Assembly (NCBI RefSeq): GCF_001544695.2
Contig: NZ_FCOM02000033.1
Location: 1-64,000 of the forward strand
Length of the DNA stretch: 64,000 nucleotides
Origin: Caballeronia arvi
GTDB taxonomy: Bacteria; Pseudomonadota; Gammaproteobacteria; Burkholderiales; Burkholderiaceae
Direction of reading: 5' to 3'
This document shows positions 42,936 to 52,152 of this stretch, in pieces. A program made the translations under genes and the position numbers. How positions within the stretch are numbered: position 1 is the first letter of the stretch; each line of letters begins with the position of its first letter. The notes beneath the pieces are model-generated. The model ran no database searches, was not told the DNA's origin, and was given only the letters and a program-made list of their open reading frames with translations.

Positions 42936-43975
42936 ACGCGTCGAAGTGGCTCGCCGACCGCCAGTTCAACTTTCTGATCGGCGTGAACGTGCTCGTCGTG
43001 ATCGTCGCGACGTGGATGTCGCGCGGCCAGTTCCTCGACATCGACAACCTTCAGTCGATGGGCGGCCAGTTGCCCGAGCTCGGCCTGCTCGCGCTCGGCA
43101 TCATGCTGTCGATGGTGTCGGGCAATGGCGGGATCGATCTGTCGGGCGTCGGGCTCGCGAACCTGTCCGGCATGGTCGCGGCGATGCTGCTGCCGCACAT
43201 GGTCTCCGCCGATGATTCCCCCGCGCTCTACACGGGCGTGTTCGTGTGCATCGTGGTGGCGATGGGCGCGATCGGCGGCTTGCTCAACGGCGTCGTGATC
43301 GCGAAGCTGAGGCTCACGCCGATTCTCTGCACGCTCGGCACGCAACTGCTCTTCACCGGCATCGCGGTCGTGCTGAGCAACGGCGCGTCGGTGCGCGTCG
43401 AGTATGTGGACCCGCTCTCGAACATCGGCAACGGCACCTTCCTGCAAGTGCCCATCTCTTTCTGGATCTTCGTCGCCGCCGTGCTGCTGCTCGGCTGGGT
43501 ACTGAAGCGCACGCCGTTCGGCCTGCGTCTCTATCTGATGGGCACGAACCCGAAGGCCGCATTCTATGCGGGCATCCCGCGCGCGCGCATGCTGATTCTC
43601 ACCTATGGCATGTGCGGCGTGCTCGCGTCGCTCGCAGGTCTCATCAGCGCGACGCATACGTCGAGCGCGAAGTGGGACTACGGCAATTCGTATCTGCTGA
43701 TCGCGATCCTGATCGCGGTGATGGGCGGCGTGAATCCCGCGGGCGGTTATGGACGCATCGTCTGCGTGTTTCTCGCCGCAACGGTGTTGCAGTTCCTGTC
43801 GAGCCTGTTCAATCTGCTCGGCGTGTCGCAGTTTTTCGGCGATTGCGCGTGGGGCTTTCTGCTGCTCGCATCGCTCGCCTTCGCGGGCGGCGAACGCGTG
43901 CGCGCGATCTTCGGCATTGGCGGGGCGACACCCAAAAGCAGTGTGCCGCCGCCGCCCGCATCGACCGGACGTTGA
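42932..43975 (+). CDS. Sugar ABC transporter permease (RbsC type), first
   Basis: A 347-residue inner-membrane permease of the carbohydrate (CUT2/BPD_transp_2) family, with about 10 hydrophobic segments and the family coupling region GTNPKAAFYAGIPRARMLILTYG. It overlaps the kinase gene by ATGA. A second permease at the end of the operon suggests a heterodimeric channel. Confidence 0.88.
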   Translation: MNASKWLADRQFNFLIGVNVLVVIVATWMSRGQFLDIDNLQSMGGQLPELGLLALGIMLSMVSGNGGIDLSGVGLANLSGMVAAMLLPHMVSADDSPALYTGVFVCIVVAMGAIGGLLNGVVIAKLRLTPILCTLGTQLLFTGIAVVLSNGASVRVEYVDPLSNIGNGTFLQVPISFWIFVAAVLLLGWVLKRTPFGLRLYLMGTNPKAAFYAGIPRARMLILTYGMCGVLASLAGLISATHTSSAKWDYGNSYLLIAILIAVMGGVNPAGGYGRIVCVFLAATVLQFLSSLFNLLGVSQFFGDCAWGFLLLASLAFAGGERVRAIFGIGGATPKSSVPPPPASTGR

Positions 43976-44029
43976 TATTCGCGTGTGATTGTTCAAAGAG
44001 ACCAGACGAAACATAAAGGAGACAACGCA

Positions 44030-45034
44030 ATGAAGCTCAGCAAACTCGGCACCGCGCTCACGGCGGTCGCACTCGCAGCGGGCGCGATCGCGGCCGCGCA
44101 GGCCGCCACCAACGAAACCATCGTGACGGTCGTGAAGGTGACTGGCATCAACTGGTTCAATCGCATGGACGAGGGCGTGAAGGAGTTCGGCAAGGAGAAC
44201 CCGAACGTCAATGCGTATCAGACCGGACCGGGCCGCGCCGACGCCGCGCAGCAACTGAAGATCATCGAAGACCTGATCGCCAAGAAAGTCACGGCGATCG
44301 CCGTCGTGCCCTACGATCCGCCGACGCTCGAACCCGCGCTCAAGAAGGCGATGGATCGCGGCATCAAGGTCGTCACGCATGAAGCGGACAACGCGAAGAA
44401 CACGATGGTCGACATCGAAGCCTTCGACAACACCGCGTACGGCGCGGGCCTGAACGAGCGGCTCGCGAAGTGCATGAACGATCAGGGCAAGTGGGCGGTG
44501 CTCGTCGGCTCGCTCGGCTCGCGCTCGCAGGTTCAATGGGCCGATGGCGGCATCGGCAACGCGAAGGCGAAGTACCCGAAGATGGACCTCGTCGAGCCGA
44601 AGCTCGAAACCAATAACGATGGCGAGCGCGCGTATCAGGTCGCCAAGGAAGTGCTGCGCAAGCATCCGGATCTGACGGGCTTCCAGGGCTCGTCGTCGCT
44701 CGATGTGATCGGCATCGGCCGCGCCGTGGAAGAGGCGGGCAAGGTCGGCAAGATCTGCGTCTACGGCACGGGCCTGCCGACGGAAGCCGGCAAGTTCCTC
44801 GAAAGCGGTGCGATCAACGGCATCGCGTTCTGGGATCCGAAGCTCGCGGGTCTCGCGATGAACAAGGTCGCGCAGATGCTCGTCGACGGCAAGGAAGTGC
44901 AGAACGGCGCGGACCTCGGCATCACCGGCTATAACAAGGTGACGGTTACGAAGGGTCCGGGCAAGGGCGTGATCGTGCGCGGCACCGGCTGGGTCGATGT
45001 CGACAAGACGAACTACAAGCAATACAACTTCTGA
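44030..45034 (+). CDS. Periplasmic sugar-binding protein
   Basis: A 334-residue periplasmic-binding protein of the RbsB/LsrB type (Peripla_BP_4) with a signal peptide cleaved after AQA (about residue 25). Motifs include ITVVKVTGINWF-like entry strands, LIAKKVTAIAVVPYDP and VYGTGLPTEAG; LsrB-type autoinducer-2 binding proteins and rhamnose-binding proteins look similar. It captures the sugar for the ABC transporter. AAAGGAGA precedes the ATG. Confidence 0.87.
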   Translation: MKLSKLGTALTAVALAAGAIAAAQAATNETIVTVVKVTGINWFNRMDEGVKEFGKENPNVNAYQTGPGRADAAQQLKIIEDLIAKKVTAIAVVPYDPPTLEPALKKAMDRGIKVVTHEADNAKNTMVDIEAFDNTAYGAGLNERLAKCMNDQGKWAVLVGSLGSRSQVQWADGGIGNAKAKYPKMDLVEPKLETNNDGERAYQVAKEVLRKHPDLTGFQGSSSLDVIGIGRAVEEAGKVGKICVYGTGLPTEAGKFLESGAINGIAFWDPKLAGLAMNKVAQMLVDGKEVQNGADLGITGYNKVTVTKGPGKGVIVRGTGWVDVDKTNYKQYNF

Positions 45035-45088
45035 TGTGACGTGCGCGGCGCGCTTCTTCCCAAAGTGCGCCGCGTGCCCTGGAAAGAT

Positions 45089-46618
45089 ATGACCACAACG
45101 ACACCGCTTCTCGAAGTCGTCAATATCCACAAGCGCTTCACCGGCGTCTATGCGCTGCGTGGCGTGAGTCTCGCGTTCGAGCGCGGACAGATCTATCACC
45201 TGCTCGGCGAGAACGGCTGCGGCAAGAGCACGCTCATCAAGATCATTTCAGGCGCGCAACCGCCCGACGAGGGCGAGCTCGTGATCGAAGGCGCGCGTCA
45301 CAAGAAGCTCTCGCCGCTCGAATCGCTTTCGGCGGGCATCGAGACGGTTTATCAGGACTTGTCGCTGCTGCCGAACATGAGCGTCGCGGAGAACGTGGCG
45401 CTCACAGCCGAGCTTGCCGAGCATGCGGGCAAGCTCGCGCGCACCTTCGACCGACGTGCGCTCGCGGCGACCGCGGCCCGCGCGCTCGAAGCCGTGGGTC
45501 TGCCGGGCGATGCGGATTTCCAGAAGACGCTCATCGAGCAACTGCCGCTCGCGACGCGTCAGCTGGTGGCGATCGCGCGCGCGATTGCGAGCGAAGCGAA
45601 GTTCGTCATCATGGACGAACCGACGACGTCGCTCACGCAGAAGGAAGTCGATAACCTCATCGCCGTGCTCGCACGCTTGCGGGCGGACGGCGTCGCGGTG
45701 CTGTTCGTGAGTCACAAGCTCGACGAGTGCTACGCGATCGGCGGCGAAGTGATCGTCCTGCGCGACGGCCAGAAGATGGCGCAAGGTCCGATCGAAAACT
45801 ACACGAAGGCGCAAATCAGCGAACTGATGACGGGCAAGCATCTCTCGACCGAACGCTATCGCGCGCAAGGCGAAGAAGGCGCGTCGCAGGTCGTGCTCGA
45901 CGTTCATGGCCTCGGCCGCAAAGGGCAATTCACCGACGTATCGTTCAGGCTGCACAAAGGCGAGATTCTCGGCGTAACCGGTCTGCTCGATTCGGGCCGC
46001 AACGAGCTCGCGCGCGCATTGGCAGGCGTCGCGCCTGCCGACACGGGCGCCGTGACGCTCGACGGCATGCGCGTGCGGCTGCAATCGCCGGGCGACGCGA
46101 AGGCGCAGCGCATCGGCTATGTGCCGGAAGACCGCCTGAACGAAGGCCTGTTTCTCGACAAGCCGATCCGCGACAACGTCGTTACTGCGATGATCGCGGG
46201 CCTGCGCGACCGCTTCGGCCAGATCGACCGCAAACGCGCGCAAGCACTCGCGGAACGCACCGTGAAGGACTTGCAGATCGCGACACCCGATGTCGACAAG
46301 CCGGTGCAATCGCTTTCGGGCGGCAACCAGCAGCGCGTGCTGATCGGCCGCTGGCTCGCGATCGAGCCGCGCGTGCTGATCCTGCATGGCCCGACGGTCG
46401 GCGTCGACGTGGGGTCGAAGGACATCATTTACCGCATCATGCAGCGGCTGTCGAAGGAGGGCATCGGCATCATCCTGATCAGCGATGACCTGCCCGAGTT
46501 GCTGCAGAACTGCGACCGCATTTTGATGATGAAGAAAGGCCGCGTCGCGAATGAATATCGCGCGGACACGCTGAACGAGGCCGACCTTTATCACGCGCTA
46601 CTTTCAGAGGCAGCATGA
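45089..46618 (+). CDS. Sugar ABC transporter, double ATPase subunit
   Basis: A 509-residue protein with two fused ATPase domains (RbsA type). The first has Walker A LGENGCGKST (39-48) and Walker B VIMDEPTTS. The second has signature LSGGNQQR but its Walker B reads LILHGPT: the Mg-binding Asp and catalytic Glu expected in LILDEPT are His433 and Gly434. The second site may therefore be non-hydrolytic. GGAAAG precedes the ATG. Confidence 0.9.
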   Translation: MTTTTPLLEVVNIHKRFTGVYALRGVSLAFERGQIYHLLGENGCGKSTLIKIISGAQPPDEGELVIEGARHKKLSPLESLSAGIETVYQDLSLLPNMSVAENVALTAELAEHAGKLARTFDRRALAATAARALEAVGLPGDADFQKTLIEQLPLATRQLVAIARAIASEAKFVIMDEPTTSLTQKEVDNLIAVLARLRADGVAVLFVSHKLDECYAIGGEVIVLRDGQKMAQGPIENYTKAQISELMTGKHLSTERYRAQGEEGASQVVLDVHGLGRKGQFTDVSFRLHKGEILGVTGLLDSGRNELARALAGVAPADTGAVTLDGMRVRLQSPGDAKAQRIGYVPEDRLNEGLFLDKPIRDNVVTAMIAGLRDRFGQIDRKRAQALAERTVKDLQIATPDVDKPVQSLSGGNQQRVLIGRWLAIEPRVLILHGPTVGVDVGSKDIIYRIMQRLSKEGIGIILISDDLPELLQNCDRILMMKKGRVANEYRADTLNEADLYHALLSEAA

Positions 46619-47676
46619 GCATGAGCGAATCCATCCGCCGCACGGGAAGCGAGACGATGCCGCAGCGCGTGGCCGACGTCGCGCCGCGTGTGCGCAAGGG
46701 CAATCTGTACGCGCGGCTGATGCGCAATCCCGAGTGGTTCACGGCCGGGTTGATCGTGGTGACGTGCCTGGTCGTGGGCAGCCTCAACCCGCGCTTCTTC
46801 CAGTTCGCCACGCTGTTCGACCTGCTGCATTCCGCGACGACGGTGTCGCTTTTCGCGCTCGGCACGCTCGTCGTGCTGGCCTCGGGCGGCATCGACGTAT
46901 CGTTCACGGCCATCGCCGCATTGACGATGTACTCGATCACCAAGGCCGTATTCGCATGGTGGCCTGAGTGCCCGTTCGCGCTGATCCTGCTTGCGGGCGC
47001 GATCGGCGGCGTGATGCTCGGTGTGATCAACGGCATGCTCGTGCACCGGCTGAAGGCGCCGTCGCTGATCGTCACGATCGGCACGCAGTATTTGTTTCGC
47101 GGCTTGCTGCTGACCTTCGTCGGCACGCAGTTCTTCATGAACATTCCGCACAGCATGGATACGTTCGGACGCTTGCCGCTGTTTTTCTATCACACGTCCG
47201 ATGGTTTGCGTGCCGTGTTGCCGGTGTCCGTGCTCGCGCTCGTGATCGCGGCGGTGGTCACGTGGTGGCTCCTGAATCGCACGATGATGGGCCGCGGCGT
47301 GTATGCGATGGGCGGCTCGCTCGCGATCGCAGAACGTCTCGGCTACAACCTGCGCGCGATTCATCTGTTCGTGTTCGGTTATACCGGCCTGCTCGCCGGC
47401 GTCGCGGGCATTCTGCACGTGTCGACGAACCGGCTCGCGAATCCGTTCGATCTCGTCGGCACGGAACTCGACGTGATCGCTGCGGTGATTCTCGGCGGCG
47501 CGCGCATTACCGGCGGCACCGGAACGGTGGCCGGGACACTGCTGGGCGTCGTTCTGGTGACCCTCATCAACAGCGTGCTGATTCTCATCGGTGTGCCGAG
47601 CACCTGGCAGAAGGTGATCATCGGTGCGTTCATTCTCGTCGCAGGGACGCTGTTCGCGTTGGGACGGCGTCAGTAA
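46615..47676 (+). CDS. Sugar ABC transporter permease (RbsC type), second
   Basis: A 353-residue CUT2-family permease with about 10 hydrophobic segments. GGIDVSFTAIAALTMY and YAMGGSLAIAERLGYNLRAI are the typical coupling and membrane motifs. Its ATG overlaps the ATPase stop (ATGA). It probably pairs with the permease at 42932-43975. Confidence 0.88.
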   Translation: MSMSESIRRTGSETMPQRVADVAPRVRKGNLYARLMRNPEWFTAGLIVVTCLVVGSLNPRFFQFATLFDLLHSATTVSLFALGTLVVLASGGIDVSFTAIAALTMYSITKAVFAWWPECPFALILLAGAIGGVMLGVINGMLVHRLKAPSLIVTIGTQYLFRGLLLTFVGTQFFMNIPHSMDTFGRLPLFFYHTSDGLRAVLPVSVLALVIAAVVTWWLLNRTMMGRGVYAMGGSLAIAERLGYNLRAIHLFVFGYTGLLAGVAGILHVSTNRLANPFDLVGTELDVIAAVILGGARITGGTGTVAGTLLGVVLVTLINSVLILIGVPSTWQKVIIGAFILVAGTLFALGRRQ

Positions 47677-47700
47677 CGGCTTTCGAAAGCGCGATAAGAA

Positions 47701-47732
47701 AGGCTCGTTCGATTTCCGAACGAGCCTTTCTG
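47701..47732. terminator. Bidirectional rho-independent terminator
   Basis: Bases 47701-47711 (AGGCTCGTTCG) pair perfectly with 47717-47727 (CGAACGAGCCT) around a five-base loop. A T-rich tail follows on the plus strand and an A-rich stretch precedes it, so it can stop both the sugar operon and the convergent DeoR gene. Confidence 0.85.
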
Positions 47733-47749
47733 TTCTTGTTCGAAATGAT

Positions 47750-48472
47750 TCAAGCGCGTTTGCGTACCGTTTGCCCTTCTTCCGTGATCACCGAATCGAA
47801 TTCGGAAAGCTGCGAGAAACGCACGGCCTTCACCTTGCCGAACTTGCTCGCATCGACGACGAGGTGCCTTTCCACCGCGCTTGCCATCGCGGCCTGCTTG
47901 ATCGGGACTTCATGAAAGTTCCAGCAGGTGACGCCGCGCATTTCATCGACGCCGCCCGCCGACATGAACGCCTTGTTGATACCCATGCGCCGCAAGATTT
48001 CGACGCTGTCGTCGCTCGCGAACGATTCGGACGAAGGCACGTACACGCCGCCGAGCAAAATCATCCGCACATTGGGCTTGTGCCGCAGAATCTCCGCGAC
48101 ATTGAGCGAGTAACACACGACAGTCAGATGCATCTCCGCCGGAATTTGCCGGGCGAGCGTGGTCAATGTCGTGCCGCAGTCGATGAAGACGGTTTCGTTA
48201 TCGACGAGCAAGCGCGCCGCATGAGTCGACGCGATCGCCTTCGCCTGCGCGAAATGATCCTTCTCTTCCTCGATCGTATAGCCCGCGTTGGGCACGTCGG
48301 CGGCGCTGACGATATAGCCGCCGAGATAGGTGAACTGGCCGGGATGCGCGGCGATATCGCGGCGCACCGTCATTTCCGACACGCCCAGCAATGCAGCCGC
48401 ATCCCGCAGCCGCATCACATTCTGTTTTTCAAGCGCGCCGGAAAGGGCACGCAGGCGTTCGTTCTTGGCCAT
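47750..48472 (-). CDS. DeoR-family transcriptional repressor
   Basis: A 240-residue DeoR-type regulator with an N-terminal helix-turn-helix (residues 3-55, RLRDAAALLGVSEMTVRRDI) and a C-terminal sugar-phosphate-sensing domain (FIDCGTTLTTLA, VDASKFGKVKAVRFS). It likely represses the convergent deoxyribose operon in the absence of the sugar phosphate. The start has only a weak ribosome site; upstream in-frame ATGs are not family-like. Confidence 0.85.
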   Translation of the reverse strand: MAKNERLRALSGALEKQNVMRLRDAAALLGVSEMTVRRDIAAHPGQFTYLGGYIVSAADVPNAGYTIEEEKDHFAQAKAIASTHAARLLVDNETVFIDCGTTLTTLARQIPAEMHLTVVCYSLNVAEILRHKPNVRMILLGGVYVPSSESFASDDSVEILRRMGINKAFMSAGGVDEMRGVTCWNFHEVPIKQAAMASAVERHLVVDASKFGKVKAVRFSQLSEFDSVITEEGQTVRKRA

Positions 48473-48612
48473 CGGAAGAGCGCGTTGAGTGATGTTATGT
48501 TTTGCTCGTGAATTGAGATAATTATAACAACGAAAGCGCTGTTTTCGACCCGTACACGCGACACGACCCGACGCTTCACGACGGCCAAGGCACAACTTGC
48601 CCGTGACGGCGT

Positions 48613-48996
48613 CTATTGGCGCGGCGGGACCATCGTTGGCGGGACGACCCAAGCTGCCGTCGGCGCCATGTAATAGGGCGGCGCGTTTCGTCGCATCAGC
48701 GTGCCGGTGACCGAAAGCGTCACGCCGGTCGGAAGCGGCGGTCCGATGATCAGCACCCGGGGGACCAGAACCCGGCCCTGCGCGTCCTGAGAAAAACGCT
48801 TGTCGATCACGCATAGCGGCGGGTCCATCGCCAGCATCCAGACAGGTTGTCGGGCGCCGCCGTCCGTTTCCATGACGTCCTGCACGGGTGTGCCGCGAAG
48901 CGTCATGGTCGTTCCGACCGGGAAGCAGACGGGTCCGGCAGCCCAGGCCGCGCTGGCCCACGTCAACGACAGCACGCAGAGAAGGCGATTCTTCAC
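48613..48996 (-). CDS. Small exported protein, DUF4431-like
   Basis: A 127-residue exported protein. Signal peptide: RLLCVLSLTWASAAWA. The mature part contains VWMLAMDPPLCV and SVTGTLMRRNAPPYYMAP, which fits the pattern of DUF4431 domains (a W-xx-L-x-LDxPxC strand and a VxGTLxx...T segment). The start is the GTG with AGGAGAG upstream; an ATG 21 bases earlier has no ribosome site. Function unknown; it stands alone next to a TetR gene. Confidence 0.6.
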   Translation of the reverse strand: MKNRLLCVLSLTWASAAWAAGPVCFPVGTTMTLRGTPVQDVMETDGGARQPVWMLAMDPPLCVIDKRFSQDAQGRVLVPRVLIIGPPLPTGVTLSVTGTLMRRNAPPYYMAPTAAWVVPPTMVPPRQ

Positions 48997-49037
48997 GGGA
49001 CAACTCTCCTGTTCCATTGGCGCGCCCGGCCGGACAT

Positions 49038-49745
49038 TCAGTCACGGTCGTGGAAATCACCGCCCGCCGCGAGACGCCGTTCCAGCATGTCGATATCGTC
49101 GCGCAGCAACCGGATCACCGCGGCTGCGCTCGGCTCTCGCAACTGCCTCTCGTTTTCCATCTGCACCGAATGCAAGGCCATGTCGGCGATCTGCTCCGAG
49201 ACCTGTTCGAGCGTACGCGGGCCGGAGGGCGAATACCACCACGCGCTCCAGTTGCACATGCCGATGATCGAGAACGCGGCGACCTTCGCGTCCAGTGCGC
49301 GAAAGTGTCCCTGTTCGATGCCGAATTCGATCGCGTGCTGAAACTGTTCCAGCACCGCGCGCCGCGCCTGCTCCGCGAACTCGCGTTGCTTCGGCGGCAG
49401 ATTGCCTTCGTTTCTCTCGACGACCCGAAACTGCAACGGATGCGTGAGGATCAACTGCGCATGACGCAGCACGAGATGCCGCAGCATGCCGGCCGCATGC
49501 TTCATGTGCCCGGGCACCGCTTCCGACGCCAGTTGTCCCGCCGCGCGCGTGACCGTCTCCGTGAGGACTTCGAGAATCGCTTCCTTGCTCTTGAAGTAGT
49601 AGTAGAGCGCGGGCCGGCTCACGCCGATCGCGTCGGAGATGTCGTTGAAGCTCGTGCCGTCGAAGCCACGCTCGATGAAAAGCCGCGTCGCCACTTCTAG
49701 GATGTTTTCGCGCAAGGCGTCGCTCTTGGTCTGGGTTCGGGTCAT
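49038..49745 (-). CDS. TetR-family transcriptional regulator
   Basis: A 235-residue TetR repressor. Residues 10-58 are the helix-turn-helix (NILEVATRLFIERGFDGTSF ... VSRPALYYYFKSKEAIL); the rest is a helical ligand pocket. It is divergent from the aromatic-acid operon beginning at 49937, with an inverted repeat between them, so it probably controls that operon and responds to a CoA thioester or aromatic acid. Confidence 0.85.
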   Translation of the reverse strand: MTRTQTKSDALRENILEVATRLFIERGFDGTSFNDISDAIGVSRPALYYYFKSKEAILEVLTETVTRAAGQLASEAVPGHMKHAAGMLRHLVLRHAQLILTHPLQFRVVERNEGNLPPKQREFAEQARRAVLEQFQHAIEFGIEQGHFRALDAKVAAFSIIGMCNWSAWWYSPSGPRTLEQVSEQIADMALHSVQMENERQLREPSAAAVIRLLRDDIDMLERRLAAGGDFHDRD

Positions 49746-49888
49746 ATCGCGTTTTCGACGACTGCGTCAGAAAAATCAACACGATACCGCAAACCGGCGT
49801 TGCGCCGTGAACTGGCGGCACGGTTCATCTGAGCTATCGCGCCGCCGCTTAGTCGACGCATCCGTAAAAACGATAATAAAAAATCTAC

Positions 49889-49918
49889 TACATCGTCAAA
49901 TTATTCGACTAAGATGTA
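49889..49918. promoter_or_regulatory. Dyad upstream of hydrolase gene, candidate TetR operator
   Basis: TACATC (49889-49894) and GATGTA (49913-49918) form an inverted repeat with inner GTC/GAC (49895-49897, 49907-49909), in an AT-rich stretch just before the ribosome site of the gene at 49937. Placed here it would let TetR block transcription of both divergent units. Confidence 0.4.
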
Positions 49919-49936
49919 AAAAAAGGAGATGACCCG

Positions 49937-51211
49937 ATGAATCGATCTGAGCAAACGCGCACCGGCCACGGAAGCGCGACCGCAGGATTTCTCAACACGG
50001 ACTGGAATCCGCGCGAACTGCCAGCCGGCGTCAGTACCCGTAACGTCGTGCTGCGCACGCAGGACGGCGCCGCGACGAGCGGTTCGCTGTATTCGCCCGG
50101 GGCGACGGATACCGTCGTGTGCATCATGCATCCGCGCGAGTTCATGGCCTGCCATTACCTGATTCCGGATATCGCCGGCGCGGGCTATGCGGCGTGGACG
50201 CAAGCGCCGCGTTCGGTGGGCAACGACATGCGCCTCGAACACGAATTCGCGCTCTACGACGTGGCGGCCGGCATGCGCTTTCTGCGCGAAGCCGGTTTCA
50301 AACGAATCGTGCTGCTCGGAAACTCGGGCGGCAGCGGCCTCTACGCGCTCTATGCGCAGCAATCGAATCTCGCACCGGAAAAGCGCATCGAGCGCACGCC
50401 GGGCGGACGTCCGACGAAACTCGCGTCGCTCGACATGCCGATGATCGATGGCGTGATCTTCGTGGCGCCGCATCCGGGGCAGGGCGCGCTGTTACAGGGA
50501 TGCATCGATCCATCGGTGACGGACGAGAACGATGCGCTGAGCGTCGACGATGCGCTCGATCCGTTCGCACCGTCCAACGGTTTCAACGCGCCGCCGCATT
50601 CGTCGCGCTACGACGCGGCTTTCGTCGCGCGCTATCGCGCGGCGCAAACTGCGCGTGTGGCGCGGCTCGACGCCATCGCACGCAATCTGATCGCCGAACG
50701 TCTCGACGCCCGCGCGCGCGTCAAGTCAGCGGGCGATGCAGCCGATTCCCGCTCGCGCCGTGTCGCCGCGCACACGCCGCTGATGACCATCTGGCGCACC
50801 GACGCCGATCCGCGCTGCTTCGATCTTTCGCTCGATCCGTCCGATCGCCGATACGGCTCGCTGTGGGGCGCGGACCCGTTCGCGTCGAACTACGGCTCGG
50901 TCGGCTTCGCCCGATGCTGCTCGCCGGAAGCCTGGCTATCGACGTGGTCGGGCGTGTCCTCGAACGCGCTGCTTTCGAAGACCGCGCCCGCGATCACGCA
51001 GCCGTCGCTCGTCGTGGAATACACCGGCGATCAGGCGTGCTTCCCGACCGTCATCGCGAACATTTACGCGAGCCTCGGCTCATCGGCGAAAACGCATCGT
51101 CGCGTGCGCGGCGATCACCACGGCCGCGCGCTCGCCGAGGGCGAAGAGGCGGGCCGCTATGTCGCCGGGCGCATCGTGCGCGACTGGCTGCGCGAGACCT
51201 TTCCTCAATGA
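49937..51211 (+). CDS. Alpha/beta hydrolase-like protein of unknown substrate
   Basis: A 424-residue protein with an alpha/beta hydrolase fold: oxyanion-type strand VVCIMHPREF, nucleophile elbow GNSGGSG (Ser about 136) and a late His in GDHHGR. A long insertion (about 175-320) separates the halves. It is the first gene of an operon including an acyl-CoA ligase and a flavoprotein, so a thioesterase or ring-cleavage-product hydrolase role is possible. AAGGAG precedes the ATG. Confidence 0.72.
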   Translation: MNRSEQTRTGHGSATAGFLNTDWNPRELPAGVSTRNVVLRTQDGAATSGSLYSPGATDTVVCIMHPREFMACHYLIPDIAGAGYAAWTQAPRSVGNDMRLEHEFALYDVAAGMRFLREAGFKRIVLLGNSGGSGLYALYAQQSNLAPEKRIERTPGGRPTKLASLDMPMIDGVIFVAPHPGQGALLQGCIDPSVTDENDALSVDDALDPFAPSNGFNAPPHSSRYDAAFVARYRAAQTARVARLDAIARNLIAERLDARARVKSAGDAADSRSRRVAAHTPLMTIWRTDADPRCFDLSLDPSDRRYGSLWGADPFASNYGSVGFARCCSPEAWLSTWSGVSSNALLSKTAPAITQPSLVVEYTGDQACFPTVIANIYASLGSSAKTHRRVRGDHHGRALAEGEEAGRYVAGRIVRDWLRETFPQ

Positions 51212-51241
51212 GATCCGCTTGATCAAACCCGGAGTAACGAC

Positions 51242-52120
51242 ATGAACATGAACGACACGCCCGCCGTCGATCTGGCCTTGCGCCTGCGCGGCGTGGACCA
51301 CACCGCGCGGCCGACCTGGCGGCTGAAGGAGACCGTCGAGTTTTATCGCGACGTGCTCGGCCTGCCTCTGATTCATACGATTTCCGCGCGCGGCTGGGGC
51401 CCCGCCACGCATCCGGATTTCCTTCACTTCTTTTTCGATAGCGGCAACGGCAGCACGATCGCGTTCTTTCATTACCTCGGAAGCCGGGAGCCGGAGACGT
51501 TGAGCGGAAGATCGACGCATCCGCCGCGTCCCGACGATCACGTATTCGACGCGACGCACACGGCCTGGCTCGTCGACACGCAAGACGAACTGCAGGCGTG
51601 GAAGTCGCGGCTGGAGGCGCGCGGCGTGGACGTGTCGGTGGAGACGGCGCACGAGGTGATCGAGTCGATCTACTTTCGCGATCCGAACGGCTATTTCATC
51701 GAAATCACGCGCAAGCTGCGCTCGCTCGCGCCGCTGGATGCACGCGACGCCGCCGCGACGCTCGAAGCGGCGATCGAACTGCAGACGTATTCGCGCGGCG
51801 CGACATGTATCGATGAAATCTGGGCGCACAAGGCGGCGCGCTTCGGTGAACGTCTTGAGACGGACGGAAAGCGGCTGCAGATCTTCGTGCTGAACGTGCC
51901 GGAGTTCTCGACGCTGATCGATGCCGCGCGCAAGCTCGAAACCTGTCGCGTCGAGGATAAGGGCGATTACACGGTGATCAGCGCCGCGGAGCCGGTTTCG
52001 TTCGAACGCCGCGCGCTGGGCATGAAGCCCGCGGTCTGGTACGGGCTCTTCACCGGTGGACTGAACGGACGCATCGAGTGCTACGACCGCGATGTCGTGC
52101 GCATCGCGCCGCGCGATTGA
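51242..52120 (+). CDS. VOC (glyoxalase/dioxygenase fold) protein
   Basis: A 292-residue vicinal-oxygen-chelate protein. The VOC motifs are visible: His20 (GVDHT), His106 (ATHTAWLVD) and Glu154 (FIEITRK) could form a 2-His-1-carboxylate metal site like that of extradiol dioxygenases. It lies 30 bases after the hydrolase gene, so a ring-cleaving dioxygenase of the pathway is a reasonable guess, but many VOC proteins have other functions. The start has GGAGTAAC upstream. Confidence 0.7.
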   Translation: MNMNDTPAVDLALRLRGVDHTARPTWRLKETVEFYRDVLGLPLIHTISARGWGPATHPDFLHFFFDSGNGSTIAFFHYLGSREPETLSGRSTHPPRPDDHVFDATHTAWLVDTQDELQAWKSRLEARGVDVSVETAHEVIESIYFRDPNGYFIEITRKLRSLAPLDARDAAATLEAAIELQTYSRGATCIDEIWAHKAARFGERLETDGKRLQIFVLNVPEFSTLIDAARKLETCRVEDKGDYTVISAAEPVSFERRALGMKPAVWYGLFTGGLNGRIECYDRDVVRIAPRD

Positions 52121-52152
52121 AACGGCACGTGGACATGCAGGAGACACCATAC

